Source: Sporanaerobium hydrogeniformans (GTDB lineage Bacteria; Bacillota; Clostridia; Lachnospirales; Cellulosilyticaceae). From it: 64,000 nucleotides of DNA. Of this stretch, positions 47,009 through 56,688 are shown one piece after another. The stretch covers positions 1 through 64,000 of the forward strand of contig NZ_PEDL01000007.1 of the NCBI RefSeq assembly GCF_002735925.1, written 5' to 3'. Every line of letters starts with the position of its first letter. Positions within the stretch are counted from its first letter, which is position 1. Under the pieces are notes generated by a model. The model saw nothing but the letters and a program-made list of their open reading frames with translations, did no database searches and was not told where the DNA came from. A program made the translations under genes and the position numbers.

Positions 47009-47060
47009 TCTCATAAGAAACTTCTAAGAAAACCTTAAAAAAACCTTAAGAAATAAAATT
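47009..47060 (-). promoter_or_regulatory. Response-regulator operator 1 (11-bp direct repeats)
   Basis: On the minus strand four boxes recur every 11 bases: TTAAGG, TTAAGG, TTAGAA and TTATGA, each separated by TTTTT, TTTTC or GTTTC. The same array occurs before the FtsX permease and before the BcrA-like ATPase. Direct repeats at helical spacing are typical of OmpR/PhoB-type regulators. It lies about 110 bases before the ATPase gene, with possible -10 elements following. Confidence 0.7.
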
Positions 47061-47084
47061 TTTCTTCATACCATCCAATTAAAT

Positions 47085-47141
47085 AGGCGAGTATAGAATT
47101 ACAGGCAGATATAGAATCTCGGGCAGATATAGAATCTGCCC
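47085..47141. repeat. Three 18-bp tandem units ending in a palindrome
   Basis: Three consecutive 18-bp units share the core AGTATAGAAT or AGATATAGAATCT (47085-47102, 47103-47120, 47121-47138). The last unit with its flank forms GGGCAGAT-ATAGA-ATCTGCCC, an 8-bp perfect hairpin. On the minus strand it reads like the GTAGGGGC...GATTCTATATC intergenic palindromes that recur in many Firmicutes genomes. Confidence 0.75.
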
Positions 47142-47174
47142 CTACGGGAAGAAAGTGGTGTATAGACTTAAAGT

Positions 47175-49697
47175 TTACTCAAACTTAATGGCTTCAATGA
47201 TATTAAGTTTGGAACTCTTAAAGGCTGGCGAAATAGAAGCCACCACTGTCACAAGGGTAGCCATCATTAAATATACCCCTATCCCCTCTCCAATAAAATA
47301 AGCAACAGGTGGCATTTGAATAAGTTCTAAAGCATAAGGTAAATTCTTCATCATTATCCATCCCATTCCAATCCCTACACTTGCTCCCATAGAACCGGTA
47401 TATAAAGCTTCAAGAAAAATCATTTGAAGCACTTGTTTCTTACTCATTCCCACTGAACGGTAGACTGCGATACTTCGCTTCCTTTCGATAAAGCTAATAA
47501 AAAGATTATTGATAATCCCTACAATTCCAATTAGTACAGCTAATAGGGATAAAGTAGATAAAACCATCATAACCGAAGCATTTGAGTCTGCATTATCTTT
47601 TATTTGATTTTGTAAACTCCTACCTTGTAAATGCCTATCCCTATATTTCATCTTTAAATATTCAAGAACAGCATCTGGTTCATGGCTTGTTTTAAGATAA
47701 ATGGAAGTATAATTATGGCTTGCAAAGTCTTGCCTATAATAATTTTCTCCAATTTGCACCATGTTACCATTATTCATTAGAGTATCAAAAAAACCTACTA
47801 TCCTATAAGTACGAATTCCCTCTGGCAACTCTAACCTTAATAATTGACCTTTTTCAAGGTTATAGCGTTTTTTTAGGATGCTCGCTACAGCTATATTACG
47901 TCCCTCTCTTAGGCTATTTAAAATTTCTCTCTTTGCTTCTTCACTAACATAAGTATAGGTTTTATACTTACCATGTCTTTCTCCTTGTACTGCTTCCACT
48001 GAAAGAATAGGTGCATTATCATAATCCACTAATAACGTTTTCTGTCCTGCAAATACCCCTCCCTCTATATTACCGTATGCTTCTTTTATCCCCTCTTCAT
48101 AATAAAGAGCTCTTACATCTATTTTAGTCATTCGATCCATTTTTATCTCTAAGCTATAGGCAAAGCTTTTCTCATAAGCATTGACTATTTCAACTGCTAG
48201 GTTCTGTCCGAAATTATTAATCATTAACAGTATGCCTACACCAATGACAATAAGTGTCAGGCTATTACGGATACTCTTATTATCTTTAATGTTTTTAATA
48301 GCCAATAAACCAATATTGCCAAATAGGCTACCAAATAAACTTTCAATTAAACCAGTAGTCCACTTAACAATTAGTGGCAAAACGCCAATGACACCTAATA
48401 TACAAAGTATTAAACTTAAGCTTCCTGCTACTAAAGAGAGCTGCTCTGGCACAACTTGTGTACCCCAAATGCTAAACCCCACTATCAATAGATAAAATAT
48501 ATCCTTCCAAAACCTTCTTCCTTTCATCTTTTCTGTACCCCCTAATACAATTTCCTTAACTGGTATCTTGGAAATCTTTAAAATAGGGAAAAGACTACTT
48601 AATAAACATATCAAAAGACATAACAAAAAGGTACCTATAAAGTAACTGGGCTTTAAAACCACCTTTCCAGTTACCACCTCTCCTTTTAGAGCTACCATCA
48701 TAGCCATAACAATACCTTTTAGAATCCCTACTCCTACTAAACTTGCTAGCACTCCTCCTAAAACACCATAAAAGCTTCCCTCTAATAGCAATACTCTATT
48801 CACCATCTGCTTACTTGCACCTATACTTCGAAATGTGCCTATAACTGGCATCTTTTCTAGCATAATAACCTTAAAAGAAGAATACACAATAAATAAACTC
48901 ATCATTGTAATAATGACTGCCATCATCACAAGCATAGTAGAAAAAGATGTCAGTATTTCTCTAAAACTCCCTAAGTCCATAGCTTCACTCACTTCATACT
49001 TCGGATAAAGTTTTTTTATACTCTCCATCAAAACCCTTAGATCTTTACCTCCTGTAGCCTTAATATAGAGAATTGTTGCTCGATTATCTGCCCCTAAGTT
49101 ACTAGAGAGCTCCTCGTAAGGAACCATAAGAAGTGGCGTATCCCCCTCATTCTTAAAAATCCCTACATTTGTCGTCACACCATAAATAATGTACCTTTTT
49201 CTTTTATCTTTTAAACGAACCTCTAAGCTATCACCTACTTGAAATCCGTATTTATCGGCTGTCTTTGCACTAATAATTATGTTACTTCCCTCAAAGGCAA
49301 GACTTTTACTCACCCTTATAAGTTCTAATGTATTCATTCGCATATAATCCTCTAAGGTAATCCCTATCAGATGCATTTCATCGTATACTTCTTGCCCAAC
49401 TTTGTAATATGCTGAGGTATTTATAGTCGGAATAATATAATTTGTTTCTTTACTTAATTGTCTACTAGGCCCTAGGTTCACATATTCACTAGGCGATTTA
49501 CCATTAGCTGTAATCTTAAGGTCAGCATTCCCAATGCTGGCCTTTGCATTATCTTCATACAGCTTCATGACTGAATCTGTAATCCCCATAGAAGCAAAGC
49601 ATAAAGCGCCGGATAAAAGTATTGCTAACATAATAAGCAGCGTACGCAGTTTTTTTTCACACATGGATTTTATAATGTATTTTATAATAATAGACAT
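47175..49697 (-). CDS. ABC transporter permease, FtsX-like, MacB type
   Basis: The membrane subunit of an exporter, 840 residues. An N-terminal helix and MacB-PCD-type extracytoplasmic domain (about 20-250) come first, then three helices with a FtsX domain. A second helix, extracytoplasmic domain and FtsX unit end at residue 840. The duplicated eight-helix plan is that of peptide- or lipoprotein-exporting permeases. The start MSIIIKYIIK follows AAGGAG; a GTG three codons earlier is less likely. Operator 2 and a hairpin lie just upstream. Confidence 0.9.
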   Translation of the reverse strand: MSIIIKYIIKSMCEKKLRTLLIMLAILLSGALCFASMGITDSVMKLYEDNAKASIGNADLKITANGKSPSEYVNLGPSRQLSKETNYIIPTINTSAYYKVGQEVYDEMHLIGITLEDYMRMNTLELIRVSKSLAFEGSNIIISAKTADKYGFQVGDSLEVRLKDKRKRYIIYGVTTNVGIFKNEGDTPLLMVPYEELSSNLGADNRATILYIKATGGKDLRVLMESIKKLYPKYEVSEAMDLGSFREILTSFSTMLVMMAVIITMMSLFIVYSSFKVIMLEKMPVIGTFRSIGASKQMVNRVLLLEGSFYGVLGGVLASLVGVGILKGIVMAMMVALKGEVVTGKVVLKPSYFIGTFLLCLLICLLSSLFPILKISKIPVKEIVLGGTEKMKGRRFWKDIFYLLIVGFSIWGTQVVPEQLSLVAGSLSLILCILGVIGVLPLIVKWTTGLIESLFGSLFGNIGLLAIKNIKDNKSIRNSLTLIVIGVGILLMINNFGQNLAVEIVNAYEKSFAYSLEIKMDRMTKIDVRALYYEEGIKEAYGNIEGGVFAGQKTLLVDYDNAPILSVEAVQGERHGKYKTYTYVSEEAKREILNSLREGRNIAVASILKKRYNLEKGQLLRLELPEGIRTYRIVGFFDTLMNNGNMVQIGENYYRQDFASHNYTSIYLKTSHEPDAVLEYLKMKYRDRHLQGRSLQNQIKDNADSNASVMMVLSTLSLLAVLIGIVGIINNLFISFIERKRSIAVYRSVGMSKKQVLQMIFLEALYTGSMGASVGIGMGWIMMKNLPYALELIQMPPVAYFIGEGIGVYLMMATLVTVVASISPAFKSSKLNIIEAIKFE

Positions 49698-49718
49698 CTT
49701 CCCCACTCCTTAAACTAA

Positions 49719-49769
49719 AAAAGTTAGTATAAAAGCACTGTATCTTAACTTGCTTCTATACTAACTTTT
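49719..49769 (-). terminator. Terminator hairpin between the kinase and FtsX-permease genes
   Basis: On the minus strand, AAAAGTTAGTATA pairs with TATACTAACTTTT, with inner AAGCA/TGCTT pairing, followed by a T run. It would end the RR-BcrAB-kinase transcript. It also overlaps where the operator-2 promoter -10 (TAGTAT) would lie, so transcripts starting there would lack one arm. Confidence 0.7.
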
Positions 49770-49770
49770 C

Positions 49771-49813
49771 ACCTATAAGAAATCTCAAAGAAAATCTTAA
49801 GAAAATCTTAATT
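49771..49813 (-). promoter_or_regulatory. Response-regulator operator 2 (11-bp direct repeats)
   Basis: On the minus strand: TTAAGA-TTTTC-TTAAGA-TTTTC-TTTGAG-ATTTC-TTATAG, the same four-box, 11-bp-phased array as operators 1 and 3. It begins at the stop codon of the kinase gene and precedes the FtsX permease gene. Confidence 0.72.
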
Positions 49814-50736
49814 TATTTGCTCTCTTTATTTATCTGCCACATACACTTCATAACTAAATTCTCTTCTTTTAAATACGCCTCTATAGAACCTTCCATTTTT
49901 TCCATAAGTCCTTTAGCAATGCACAATCCAAGACCAGATCCTTTACCTACTCTTACCTCGTCTGCTTTATAAAAGCGATCAAAAAGTTTATCTACTATTT
50001 CTTGTTTTAAACCTCTAGCTTCATTGATTACTTTAAGATACACTTTATCCTTGTCTTCATCAAGCTGTATTGTAACCCTTCCTTTGGCATGCTTTAAGAC
50101 ATTACCAATTAGATTCTCAATAACCCTTATCATTGCTTCCTCTTCCCCTAATACCCAAAGTGAGTAATCAGGAAAAAGAAATTCTGGATAAATCTGCTTT
50201 TGAACAAAATCATCATAGTAAGAAAATAAAAGTTCTCTGACTAAATTATTCACATTAACTCCTTTTAGATGCAGTTCATAATCCACCGATTCCACAACAG
50301 ACAGTTCAAAAAAGTCATTAAGTAGCTTTTGAAGGCTCTTACCCTTTTTTTGTGTTACCTCTAAGAATTTCTTTTTTTCTTCTATACTCACTTCGTCTTC
50401 TCGCAGAAGCTGAATGTAACCTAAAATTGAGGTTAAAGGCGTCCGTAAATCGTGTGACATATTAGCAATGGTCCTTTTTAATTTCATCTCTGTTTCTTTG
50501 CTCCTTGCTTCACAATCATTGTAAAGCTTAAGATAATGGTTCAGGTTTTCACCTAACCGTTCGACCTCTTTATGTCCCAAGGTAACTTCAAGGCGACTAA
50601 AGTCCTTCGTCTTATACTGTGTTTCTAACTGCTTATTAAGCCCCTTTAAAGCTTGTTGCATCTTAAATAGCTTTAGCCCAATAAGGCTTAACAAAAGTAT
50701 TAAAATCCCTACTATAAACTGAGACCCTCCCCCCAC
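49813..50736 (-). CDS. Sensor histidine kinase
   Basis: A 307-residue membrane kinase with one N-terminal helix (about 6-24) and almost no extracytoplasmic part. It is therefore probably an intramembrane-sensing kinase that listens to its ABC transporter. A linker is followed by a HisKA domain with MSHDLRTPLTSILGY (His95) and HATPase boxes VIENLIGNVLKHAKG and GSGLGLCIAKGLMEK. The start is GTG with AAGGTGGAAAG upstream. Last gene of the RR-ATPase-permease-kinase operon. Confidence 0.9.
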   Translation of the reverse strand: MGGGSQFIVGILILLLSLIGLKLFKMQQALKGLNKQLETQYKTKDFSRLEVTLGHKEVERLGENLNHYLKLYNDCEARSKETEMKLKRTIANMSHDLRTPLTSILGYIQLLREDEVSIEEKKKFLEVTQKKGKSLQKLLNDFFELSVVESVDYELHLKGVNVNNLVRELLFSYYDDFVQKQIYPEFLFPDYSLWVLGEEEAMIRVIENLIGNVLKHAKGRVTIQLDEDKDKVYLKVINEARGLKQEIVDKLFDRFYKADEVRVGKGSGLGLCIAKGLMEKMEGSIEAYLKEENLVMKCMWQINKESK

Positions 50737-50765
50737 CTTTCCACCTTCCCTCTTGTTTTTTAGTT

Positions 50766-51683
50766 TTACTTAAATTCTGCTCGTTCAAAAAGTATCTTCC
50801 CCCACCATAAAGCTATCACTGTTATAGTCACTGCTTGTATAACAACACCTAATATCCCTATAGATGTTATTTTTTCTCTTAGAAGGATAATATATTGTCC
50901 TAGCCATAAATGATGCTTCCATTCTACTGTATGAAATAAGCTTACACCTACTATGCTATAAATTAGCTCATCTATTACTGCTAGAGCCATACCTGCACCA
51001 ATGGTAGCTGCTACATGCTTTGTCAGAATAGCTACTCCTCCTAAGACGGTCATTATACTTATATGAAGTAAGCTCCCTAGCGCAAAAACTCTTAATACAT
51101 AAAGTATGCTTTGTACATCAAAAGGCTTTCCCCATCCACAGGTCAACGTTATAAGTATACTACCTATAATAGGGAAGAGCCATGTAAGTAATAATCCACC
51201 TAGCCAATACGCAGTCATTTTAGCTACAAAAAGTTTTCCTCTACTATGACCAAAAGCTATACTTATTTTAAGAGAACCGTTTTTAAATTCCCTACTTATG
51301 AATAAGGCTGCTAAGAGGGCTGCTACTAAAATAATTTGAGATACATTGCCTACAGTCATGACAAACATTTCTTCTCCATTAGTAGGCATACCATCTCCTA
51401 CTTCCAAGAGAAGCCTCCTAACTTCGCCTTCTTTTAAGTTGTATCTTTTCATTAAACTTTTATAAACCTCAACCTCTAAAGGAGTTATGCTATCATTTTG
51501 TATACTTTTTTCTAAAATAAGGATACCACCCTCTTCTGTTCTATAAACAGCTGATTTTTCCGGACTAGCAACCCACATCACACCACTCACAATGGCACTA
51601 CATAGGATTATTGCAATAAATAATATCTTAAAGCTTCTTAATCGAGATAACTTATAGCATTCACTCTTTATAAGATTAAACAT
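50766..51683 (-). CDS. ABC-2 type permease (BcrB-like)
   Basis: A 305-residue membrane protein with six helices and a large loop after the first (about 40-110), the arrangement of ABC-2 permeases that expel peptides such as bacitracin or lantibiotics. The sequence FISREFKNGSLKISIAFGHS before helix 3 is typical. It overlaps the ATPase gene by eight bases and precedes the kinase gene, so the three are made together. Confidence 0.87.
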   Translation of the reverse strand: MFNLIKSECYKLSRLRSFKILFIAIILCSAIVSGVMWVASPEKSAVYRTEEGGILILEKSIQNDSITPLEVEVYKSLMKRYNLKEGEVRRLLLEVGDGMPTNGEEMFVMTVGNVSQIILVAALLAALFISREFKNGSLKISIAFGHSRGKLFVAKMTAYWLGGLLLTWLFPIIGSILITLTCGWGKPFDVQSILYVLRVFALGSLLHISIMTVLGGVAILTKHVAATIGAGMALAVIDELIYSIVGVSLFHTVEWKHHLWLGQYIILLREKITSIGILGVVIQAVTITVIALWWGKILFERAEFK

Positions 51684-52596
51684 ATTCTTGTCCTCCTACT
51701 ACTTCTAGGAAATATTTTTCTAAGTTCCCTTCCTCTTCTATAATCTGACTAACCATCATATTATTTTTCACTAATAACTTGTTAATTTCACTTGCTTCAT
51801 GCTTTGTATCATAAAGGCGTATAATATGGTCAGGGTAGACTTCAAAATCGCATATATGAAAACTTTCCTCAATAAGGCTTGTAGCCTTTTCCACATTGTC
51901 TACCTTTATCTTTAGTGATTTTCTAGAGCGTTTGGCAAGTTCCTCACTCGTGAGCTGCTCAACAAGCCTTCCTTGATGAATAATACCATAGGCAGTTCCT
52001 ATCTGGTAAAGCTCACCTAACATATGGCTCGATATGAGAATAGTCACCTGATACATACTATTAAGGTGTTTAAGAAGTTCTCGCATCTCCCGCATTCCTT
52101 TAGGATCAAGTCCATTAAGAGGCTCATCTAAAATCAAAAATTGAGGTTCCCCTAACATAGCTGCTGCTAAACCCAAGCGTTGTTTCATTCCTAACGAAAA
52201 GTGAGCTACCTTTTTCTTTTCTGTATGAGTAAGATTCATCACCTCAAGCATCTCATCTATACACTTCTTCCCTGGAATACCTTTTATCTGCCGAATAATC
52301 TCAAGGTTTTCTCTAGCAGTTAACGTGGTATAAAAAGAAGGTCCATTTACCATACAGCCTATATGCTTTCTATGAGGCATTTGTTTCTTTTTATCTCTTT
52401 CACCATAAAGCTCAATCTCTCCTTCTGTAGGTTTTACTAAATCAGCTATCATACGAAAAAGTGTTGTTTTCCCAGCTCCATTTTCTCCGATAAAGCCATA
52501 GATCTCGCCTTTCTTAATAGTGAGATTAACGTTTTTTAATGCCCACTCACTTTTAAACTGTTTACTTAAATTAATTGTTCGCAAAATAGTTGTCAC
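51676..52596 (-). CDS. ABC transporter ATPase (BcrA-like)
   Basis: A 306-residue ATPase: Walker A GENGAGKTT (37-45), signature FSLGMKQRLGL, Walker B FLILDEPLNGLDPKG and a C-terminal extension of about 85 residues common in the DrrA/BcrA group. It pairs with the ABC-2 permease downstream. Upstream is operator 3, so it should be induced by the response regulator, as expected for a drug-detoxifying transporter. Confidence 0.93.
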   Translation of the reverse strand: MTTILRTINLSKQFKSEWALKNVNLTIKKGEIYGFIGENGAGKTTLFRMIADLVKPTEGEIELYGERDKKKQMPHRKHIGCMVNGPSFYTTLTARENLEIIRQIKGIPGKKCIDEMLEVMNLTHTEKKKVAHFSLGMKQRLGLAAAMLGEPQFLILDEPLNGLDPKGMREMRELLKHLNSMYQVTILISSHMLGELYQIGTAYGIIHQGRLVEQLTSEELAKRSRKSLKIKVDNVEKATSLIEESFHICDFEVYPDHIIRLYDTKHEASEINKLLVKNNMMVSQIIEEEGNLEKYFLEVVGGQEYV

Positions 52597-52654
52597 TACT
52601 TATTCCCTCCTATCCTTACCTTACTTATGCTTCCTACCTCTAGACTATAGAAAG

Positions 52655-52698
52655 ATACATAAGAAATCTAAAAGAATTCCTTAAGAAAACCTTAATTA
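52655..52698 (-). promoter_or_regulatory. Response-regulator operator 3 (11-bp direct repeats)
   Basis: On the minus strand: TTAAGG-TTTTC-TTAAGG-AATTC-TTTTAG-ATTTC-TTATGT, followed 8-9 bases later by a possible -10 TATAGT. It starts at the stop of the response regulator gene and precedes the BcrA-like ATPase gene. Confidence 0.72.
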
Positions 52699-53385
52699 TT
52701 TTAACCGATAGCCCATTCCCCAAATGGTCTCTATATACTCTTCATTAGGATTATTTTTCCCTAACTTATTGCGTAAATTGCTCATATGTACATTAACTGT
52801 ATTATCATCGCCCATATAGTCCTCGCCCCATACACTTTCGAACAAATTAGCTTTGGAAAAGATTTTTTTAGGATAAGTAAGTAAAAGCTCTAGGATGCCA
52901 TACTCTCTTACTGTTAAGGTTATAGTGATACCACCTACACTTACTTCTTTAGTATCCCTATCTAAGCAAATATTCTTATGAATAAGCTGAGAGTTTTTGG
53001 GCTCTATTATAGCTACCTTCCTTCGTCTGAGGTTTGTTGCAATTCGAGCTGCTACCTCATCTAAATCAAACGGCTTTGTAATATAGTCATCTGCCCCTGC
53101 TCTCAGTACATTAATTTTAGTTTCTTTATCTATACGTGCCGAAATTACAATAACAGGGATCTCCCCTTTTTCACGTATGACTTTTAAAATTTCTTCTCCA
53201 TTCAGTCCAGGTAAATTCAAATCTAAAATTACCATTTGCCAGTCCCCTTGCCCTAAATAAAGCATTGCTTCTGTTCCTGAATAAGCCCCTTGCGCCTTAT
53301 ACCCATTCTTATCAATTAACTTACAAAGTAACATATTAATCGCATCATCATCTTCTACCACTAATATACGAATTGCTTCTTCCAT
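52696..53385 (-). CDS. OmpR-family response regulator
   Basis: Receiver domain (1-115) with the acidic pair EDD (11-13), phosphorylated Asp55 in VILDLNLPG and Lys in ITKPFDLDE. A winged-helix output domain (about 135-230) follows with LTVREYGILELLL and VNVHMSNLRNKLG. The start MEEAIRILVVEDD follows GGAGG; an earlier in-frame Met has no ribosome-binding site. Partner kinase is two genes downstream of the transporter. It is the natural candidate to bind the three 11-bp-repeat operators. Confidence 0.93.
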   Translation of the reverse strand: MEEAIRILVVEDDDAINMLLCKLIDKNGYKAQGAYSGTEAMLYLGQGDWQMVILDLNLPGLNGEEILKVIREKGEIPVIVISARIDKETKINVLRAGADDYITKPFDLDEVAARIATNLRRRKVAIIEPKNSQLIHKNICLDRDTKEVSVGGITITLTVREYGILELLLTYPKKIFSKANLFESVWGEDYMGDDNTVNVHMSNLRNKLGKNNPNEEYIETIWGMGYRLK

Positions 53386-53526
53386 CTTACTTACTTCCTC
53401 CATGACTTTATTCTTTATCTCATGTTAGCGTATACCGGTAAAATAATCTATATTTTTATACTACTTAAACAACTTAAATTTTCATAATTTATAAAATAAA
53501 ATATATTAGTACTATAAAAATTAATA

Positions 53527-53579
53527 AAGACACTTGTAGTGAAAATGGCCTTAACCTTCTTTCACTTACAAGTGTCTTT
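53527..53579 (-). terminator. Intrinsic terminator of the chemoreceptor gene
   Basis: The arms AGACACTTGTAGTGAAA and TTTCACTTACAAGTGTCT pair over about 16 bp with a bulge; flanked by A/T tracts. Confidence 0.8.
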
Positions 53580-53613
53580 ACTCCCCTTATACTCTCTTCT
53601 CTTTCTTTTCTCT

Positions 53614-55722
53614 CTAATTAATTTTGAAATGTGCCATCGCCTTACTTAGTATATCCATAGAAGTGCTCAGAGTCTTGGATACTTCTAGGAGCTGTGTCAT
53701 AACAGCCTTTTGCTCCTCACTTAAAGCATTTACTTGTTCTGTAGCTGAGGCTGTGTCCTCTGTAATCATTTTAATACGACTAATATTTTCAAGCATATTT
53801 TCCTTTAAATATTCCATATCATTTACTTCTGTATTTATATTGCCTATATCACTATCCATGTTTTTTAGTTTTTGTATAATGGTTCTAAAGGCAACATCTG
53901 CCTTATCTACCGCAGCTTCTTGATTAGCAAAAATAGCATTAGCAGCTTTAACAAGATTAACAGCATCCTTCGTTTTTTTCTCAATCGTATGAAGTGTATG
54001 TCTTACATTATCTGTAGAATGTTTAGACTGTTCTGCTAGATTGCGTACCTCATGGGCAACTACTGCAAAACCTTTACCCACTGCCCCTGCCCGTGCTGCC
54101 TCAATACTTGCATTTAATGCAAGAAGATTGGTCTGTTCACTAATGCCATCTACTAGCTTCATAATCTCACCAATACTTCTCGTAAGACCACTTAATTCTG
54201 TGATACTCTCTTTGATCTTATTAGCTACTTGTATAGATGAAGCCATAGTTGTATTGAGCATTTCCATACTTTGAGTAGCTTCTTCAATAATGATTTTAGC
54301 CCCTTGATTATCTGTATAAATATCTTTAGTCTTTACCATAACTCTCTGAATACTATCTGAAAGCTGATCCATTTTCTTTGAAGTCTTTTGTGCATCTACT
54401 GCTTGGTCACTAGAACCTACTGCAATATCTCCAATAGATAAGGCTAACTGTTCAAATGCCTCTACAGATTGATTAGTTGAAACAGCTAATGTCTTACTTC
54501 CTGCAATAGTTTGTTCAATAACAATTTGTGTGTCTTGAACAAGCTTTTGAATATTACCCATCATTTTATTAAAACTTAGGCAAAGAAGCCCAATCTCATC
54601 TGTTCGTTTTGTATCTATACGTACTGTTAAGTCTCCATCTTCTGCTAACTTCATGAGTTTCATTATATGAATAATGGGGCCTGAAAAGCTTTTAGCTACT
54701 ACAAAGCTAACACCAACTGCTATAGCAGCTATACCACCTATAATGAGCCAAATAATAACTGTTGCTGCATGTAAATTCTTAGTCAGTGATTTTTGTGGAA
54801 GTTCCGCAATAACTCTCCAGCTATTATCTGTTGTTGCATAGGTAATTAAGGTATTATTTTTAATTGTACTTCCTATAGTATCTTTAGAGTCTTTAATAAA
54901 TTCCCATATGTAATCTTTTATCTGAAGCTTTTCTGTGTTTTTGTTATAAATCATCTTCCCCTCTTGATCTACTAAATAAACATCTGCTCCATCTAATAAT
55001 TTAATCTTTTCCATGTCTTCCTTTATGGCATCTAACTTAATGGGACAAAACATCAAACCAAATTCTTCACCGATGGCTGTATTGGGTACTTTTCTAATAA
55101 AATAAATACTTTTTACATCTGAACCTAGCCCCTTTTGCCATATATACTCACCATTAAGTTCTAAATCTTTAAAGCTAGAAAGCTCATCTGGTGTTATACT
55201 TGGAAGCTTCCCCATAACTGTACCATCCCTATGTACAATAGCTGCACTCTCTATACTATTTTCAATGGAGCTTAAATAAACCAATCCTTTCTGTATAGAT
55301 TGAACAACCTTTACTTTTTCTGTTTGATTCTGCTTTGCCTTAGAATAATTAATAAGTAAATTTTCTGTAGTAGAGTTTAAATCATTTATAATATATTTGG
55401 TTATATTTTTTTCTATATCCTCCAAAAAATAATTTACCGTTGAAGAAGTTTGATTCACAATATCCGCAGTAAGCTGTTTACTTGTATTTCTTAATGTACT
55501 TGTAGATATAGAAGATGAGAGAATATTAATAAACAAAAGTGGAATCGTTGTAAATGCTACCGTAATTATAATAAGCTTTATCTTAATAGAATCAATACTA
55601 AAAAGCCTCCCTAATTGAAACTGTTCTATCTGATGTTTATTTATCTTAGGCTTACTTATTTTGAGTTTACTTTCAGGGGCACCCCCTTTGGTCTTCTTCA
55701 ACTGTCCTTGTGCCAAACTCAT
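53614..55722 (-). CDS. Methyl-accepting chemotaxis protein
   Basis: A 702-residue transmembrane chemoreceptor. An unusual 45-residue basic N-terminal extension comes first, then helix 1 (about 48-70) and a dCache-type extracellular sensor (about 75-320). Helix 2 (about 322-345), a HAMP domain (346-400) and the cytoplasmic signalling hairpin follow, with the conserved tip [18 protein letters not shown]. It signals to CheA/CheW. No other chemotaxis gene lies nearby. Ribosome-binding site GGAGGAGGAG. Confidence 0.93.
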   Translation of the reverse strand: MSLAQGQLKKTKGGAPESKLKISKPKINKHQIEQFQLGRLFSIDSIKIKLIIITVAFTTIPLLFINILSSSISTSTLRNTSKQLTADIVNQTSSTVNYFLEDIEKNITKYIINDLNSTTENLLINYSKAKQNQTEKVKVVQSIQKGLVYLSSIENSIESAAIVHRDGTVMGKLPSITPDELSSFKDLELNGEYIWQKGLGSDVKSIYFIRKVPNTAIGEEFGLMFCPIKLDAIKEDMEKIKLLDGADVYLVDQEGKMIYNKNTEKLQIKDYIWEFIKDSKDTIGSTIKNNTLITYATTDNSWRVIAELPQKSLTKNLHAATVIIWLIIGGIAAIAVGVSFVVAKSFSGPIIHIMKLMKLAEDGDLTVRIDTKRTDEIGLLCLSFNKMMGNIQKLVQDTQIVIEQTIAGSKTLAVSTNQSVEAFEQLALSIGDIAVGSSDQAVDAQKTSKKMDQLSDSIQRVMVKTKDIYTDNQGAKIIIEEATQSMEMLNTTMASSIQVANKIKESITELSGLTRSIGEIMKLVDGISEQTNLLALNASIEAARAGAVGKGFAVVAHEVRNLAEQSKHSTDNVRHTLHTIEKKTKDAVNLVKAANAIFANQEAAVDKADVAFRTIIQKLKNMDSDIGNINTEVNDMEYLKENMLENISRIKMITEDTASATEQVNALSEEQKAVMTQLLEVSKTLSTSMDILSKAMAHFKIN

Positions 55723-55993
55723 CTCTTCTCCTCCTCCTCAACTAATTACTTACACAATATATATACTTAATATGCATTAATATTTGTGAATTTTCAATAT
55801 ACTTTATTGTTGTACAATTTTTCAGTATTAACTTGAAAGTTGACTTTTCATAATTGATACTCTGCTTTTAAGTTAACTTGAATAAAATATTATTTTTGAT
55901 TATAAAATTTTATTTTTTCCTTTCTTTCATTCATATTTTTTTCTTTTTTGCAGATAGTAATGAGTAGGTTTATCTCAATTAAAGGAGGATACT

Positions 55994-56626
55994 ATGAAAA
56001 ATAAATGGCTTTTTTGGTTCTTATACGCTCTTGTAATCTTTTGTTGTGTAGGTTGTGGTACTGATAAAAAAACAGATTCTACACCTACTGAAACGACTCG
56101 TAAATTTTTAGATGCTCTAAAAGACCAAAATTTTAGTGCAGTCAAAGAAATTTATGCTGAAAATATAGATAATCTCCCCAATTTTAAAAACAAAGTGGAG
56201 GATATCTCACCTTTATTGGCAAATAAACTCTTTGATAAAATGTTTGATTTTGAATATACCATTGATAAAGTTGAACTGGATGAAAAAAATCCTAAAAAAG
56301 CTACGGTTTTAGTTACCTTGAATAGCTATGATTTAGGAAAAGCCTTTCAAAGTACTATTACAGATTATTTGAAAACCGACTTACAAATGACATTTAATGG
56401 GGCAACTGATGATGAAATAATCAAAAAAGCTGAAGAAGTTATTGTAAAAGATATTGAAAAAGCTGAAAAAAATTTTGTATCTCATGTAGGTATTAAGCTT
56501 ACAGAAGAAGAAGGTAATTGGAAGCTTGATAAAATAGGGGATAATCCTGAATTCCTTAATGCACTTTCAGGTAATATTATTGCTACAATTAATCAGTTAA
56601 ACAACAATTTTAACACCACTCAATAA
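55994..56626 (+). CDS. Lipoprotein of unknown function
   Basis: 210 residues with a lipoprotein signal (lipobox CCVGC, lipidated Cys near residue 22). The rest resembles the NTF2-like DUF4878/DUF5105 lipoproteins of clostridia: TTRKFLDALKDQNFSAVKEI near the mature start, then alternating strands and WKLDKIGDNPEF near the end. It probably faces outwards at the membrane; the role is unknown. Start follows AAAGGAGG. A terminator follows. Confidence 0.78.
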   Translation: MKNKWLFWFLYALVIFCCVGCGTDKKTDSTPTETTRKFLDALKDQNFSAVKEIYAENIDNLPNFKNKVEDISPLLANKLFDKMFDFEYTIDKVELDEKNPKKATVLVTLNSYDLGKAFQSTITDYLKTDLQMTFNGATDDEIIKKAEEVIVKDIEKAEKNFVSHVGIKLTEEEGNWKLDKIGDNPEFLNALSGNIIATINQLNNNFNTTQ

Positions 56627-56633
56627 ATAACAA

Positions 56634-56680
56634 GATACCTTTGGAACTTAGATTGTCTCTAAATTCTAAAGGTATCCTTT
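56634..56680. terminator. Terminator between convergent genes
   Basis: GATACCTTTGGAA pairs with TTCTAAAGGTATC with one mismatch; T-rich on the plus side. Confidence 0.7.
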
Positions 56681-56688
56681 ATTTGACC

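Noticed and set aside
49719-49769. The hairpin before the FtsX permease as a riboswitch or attenuator
   Set aside because: It is a simple stem followed by a T run with no aptamer-like sequence; termination of the upstream operon explains it more simply.
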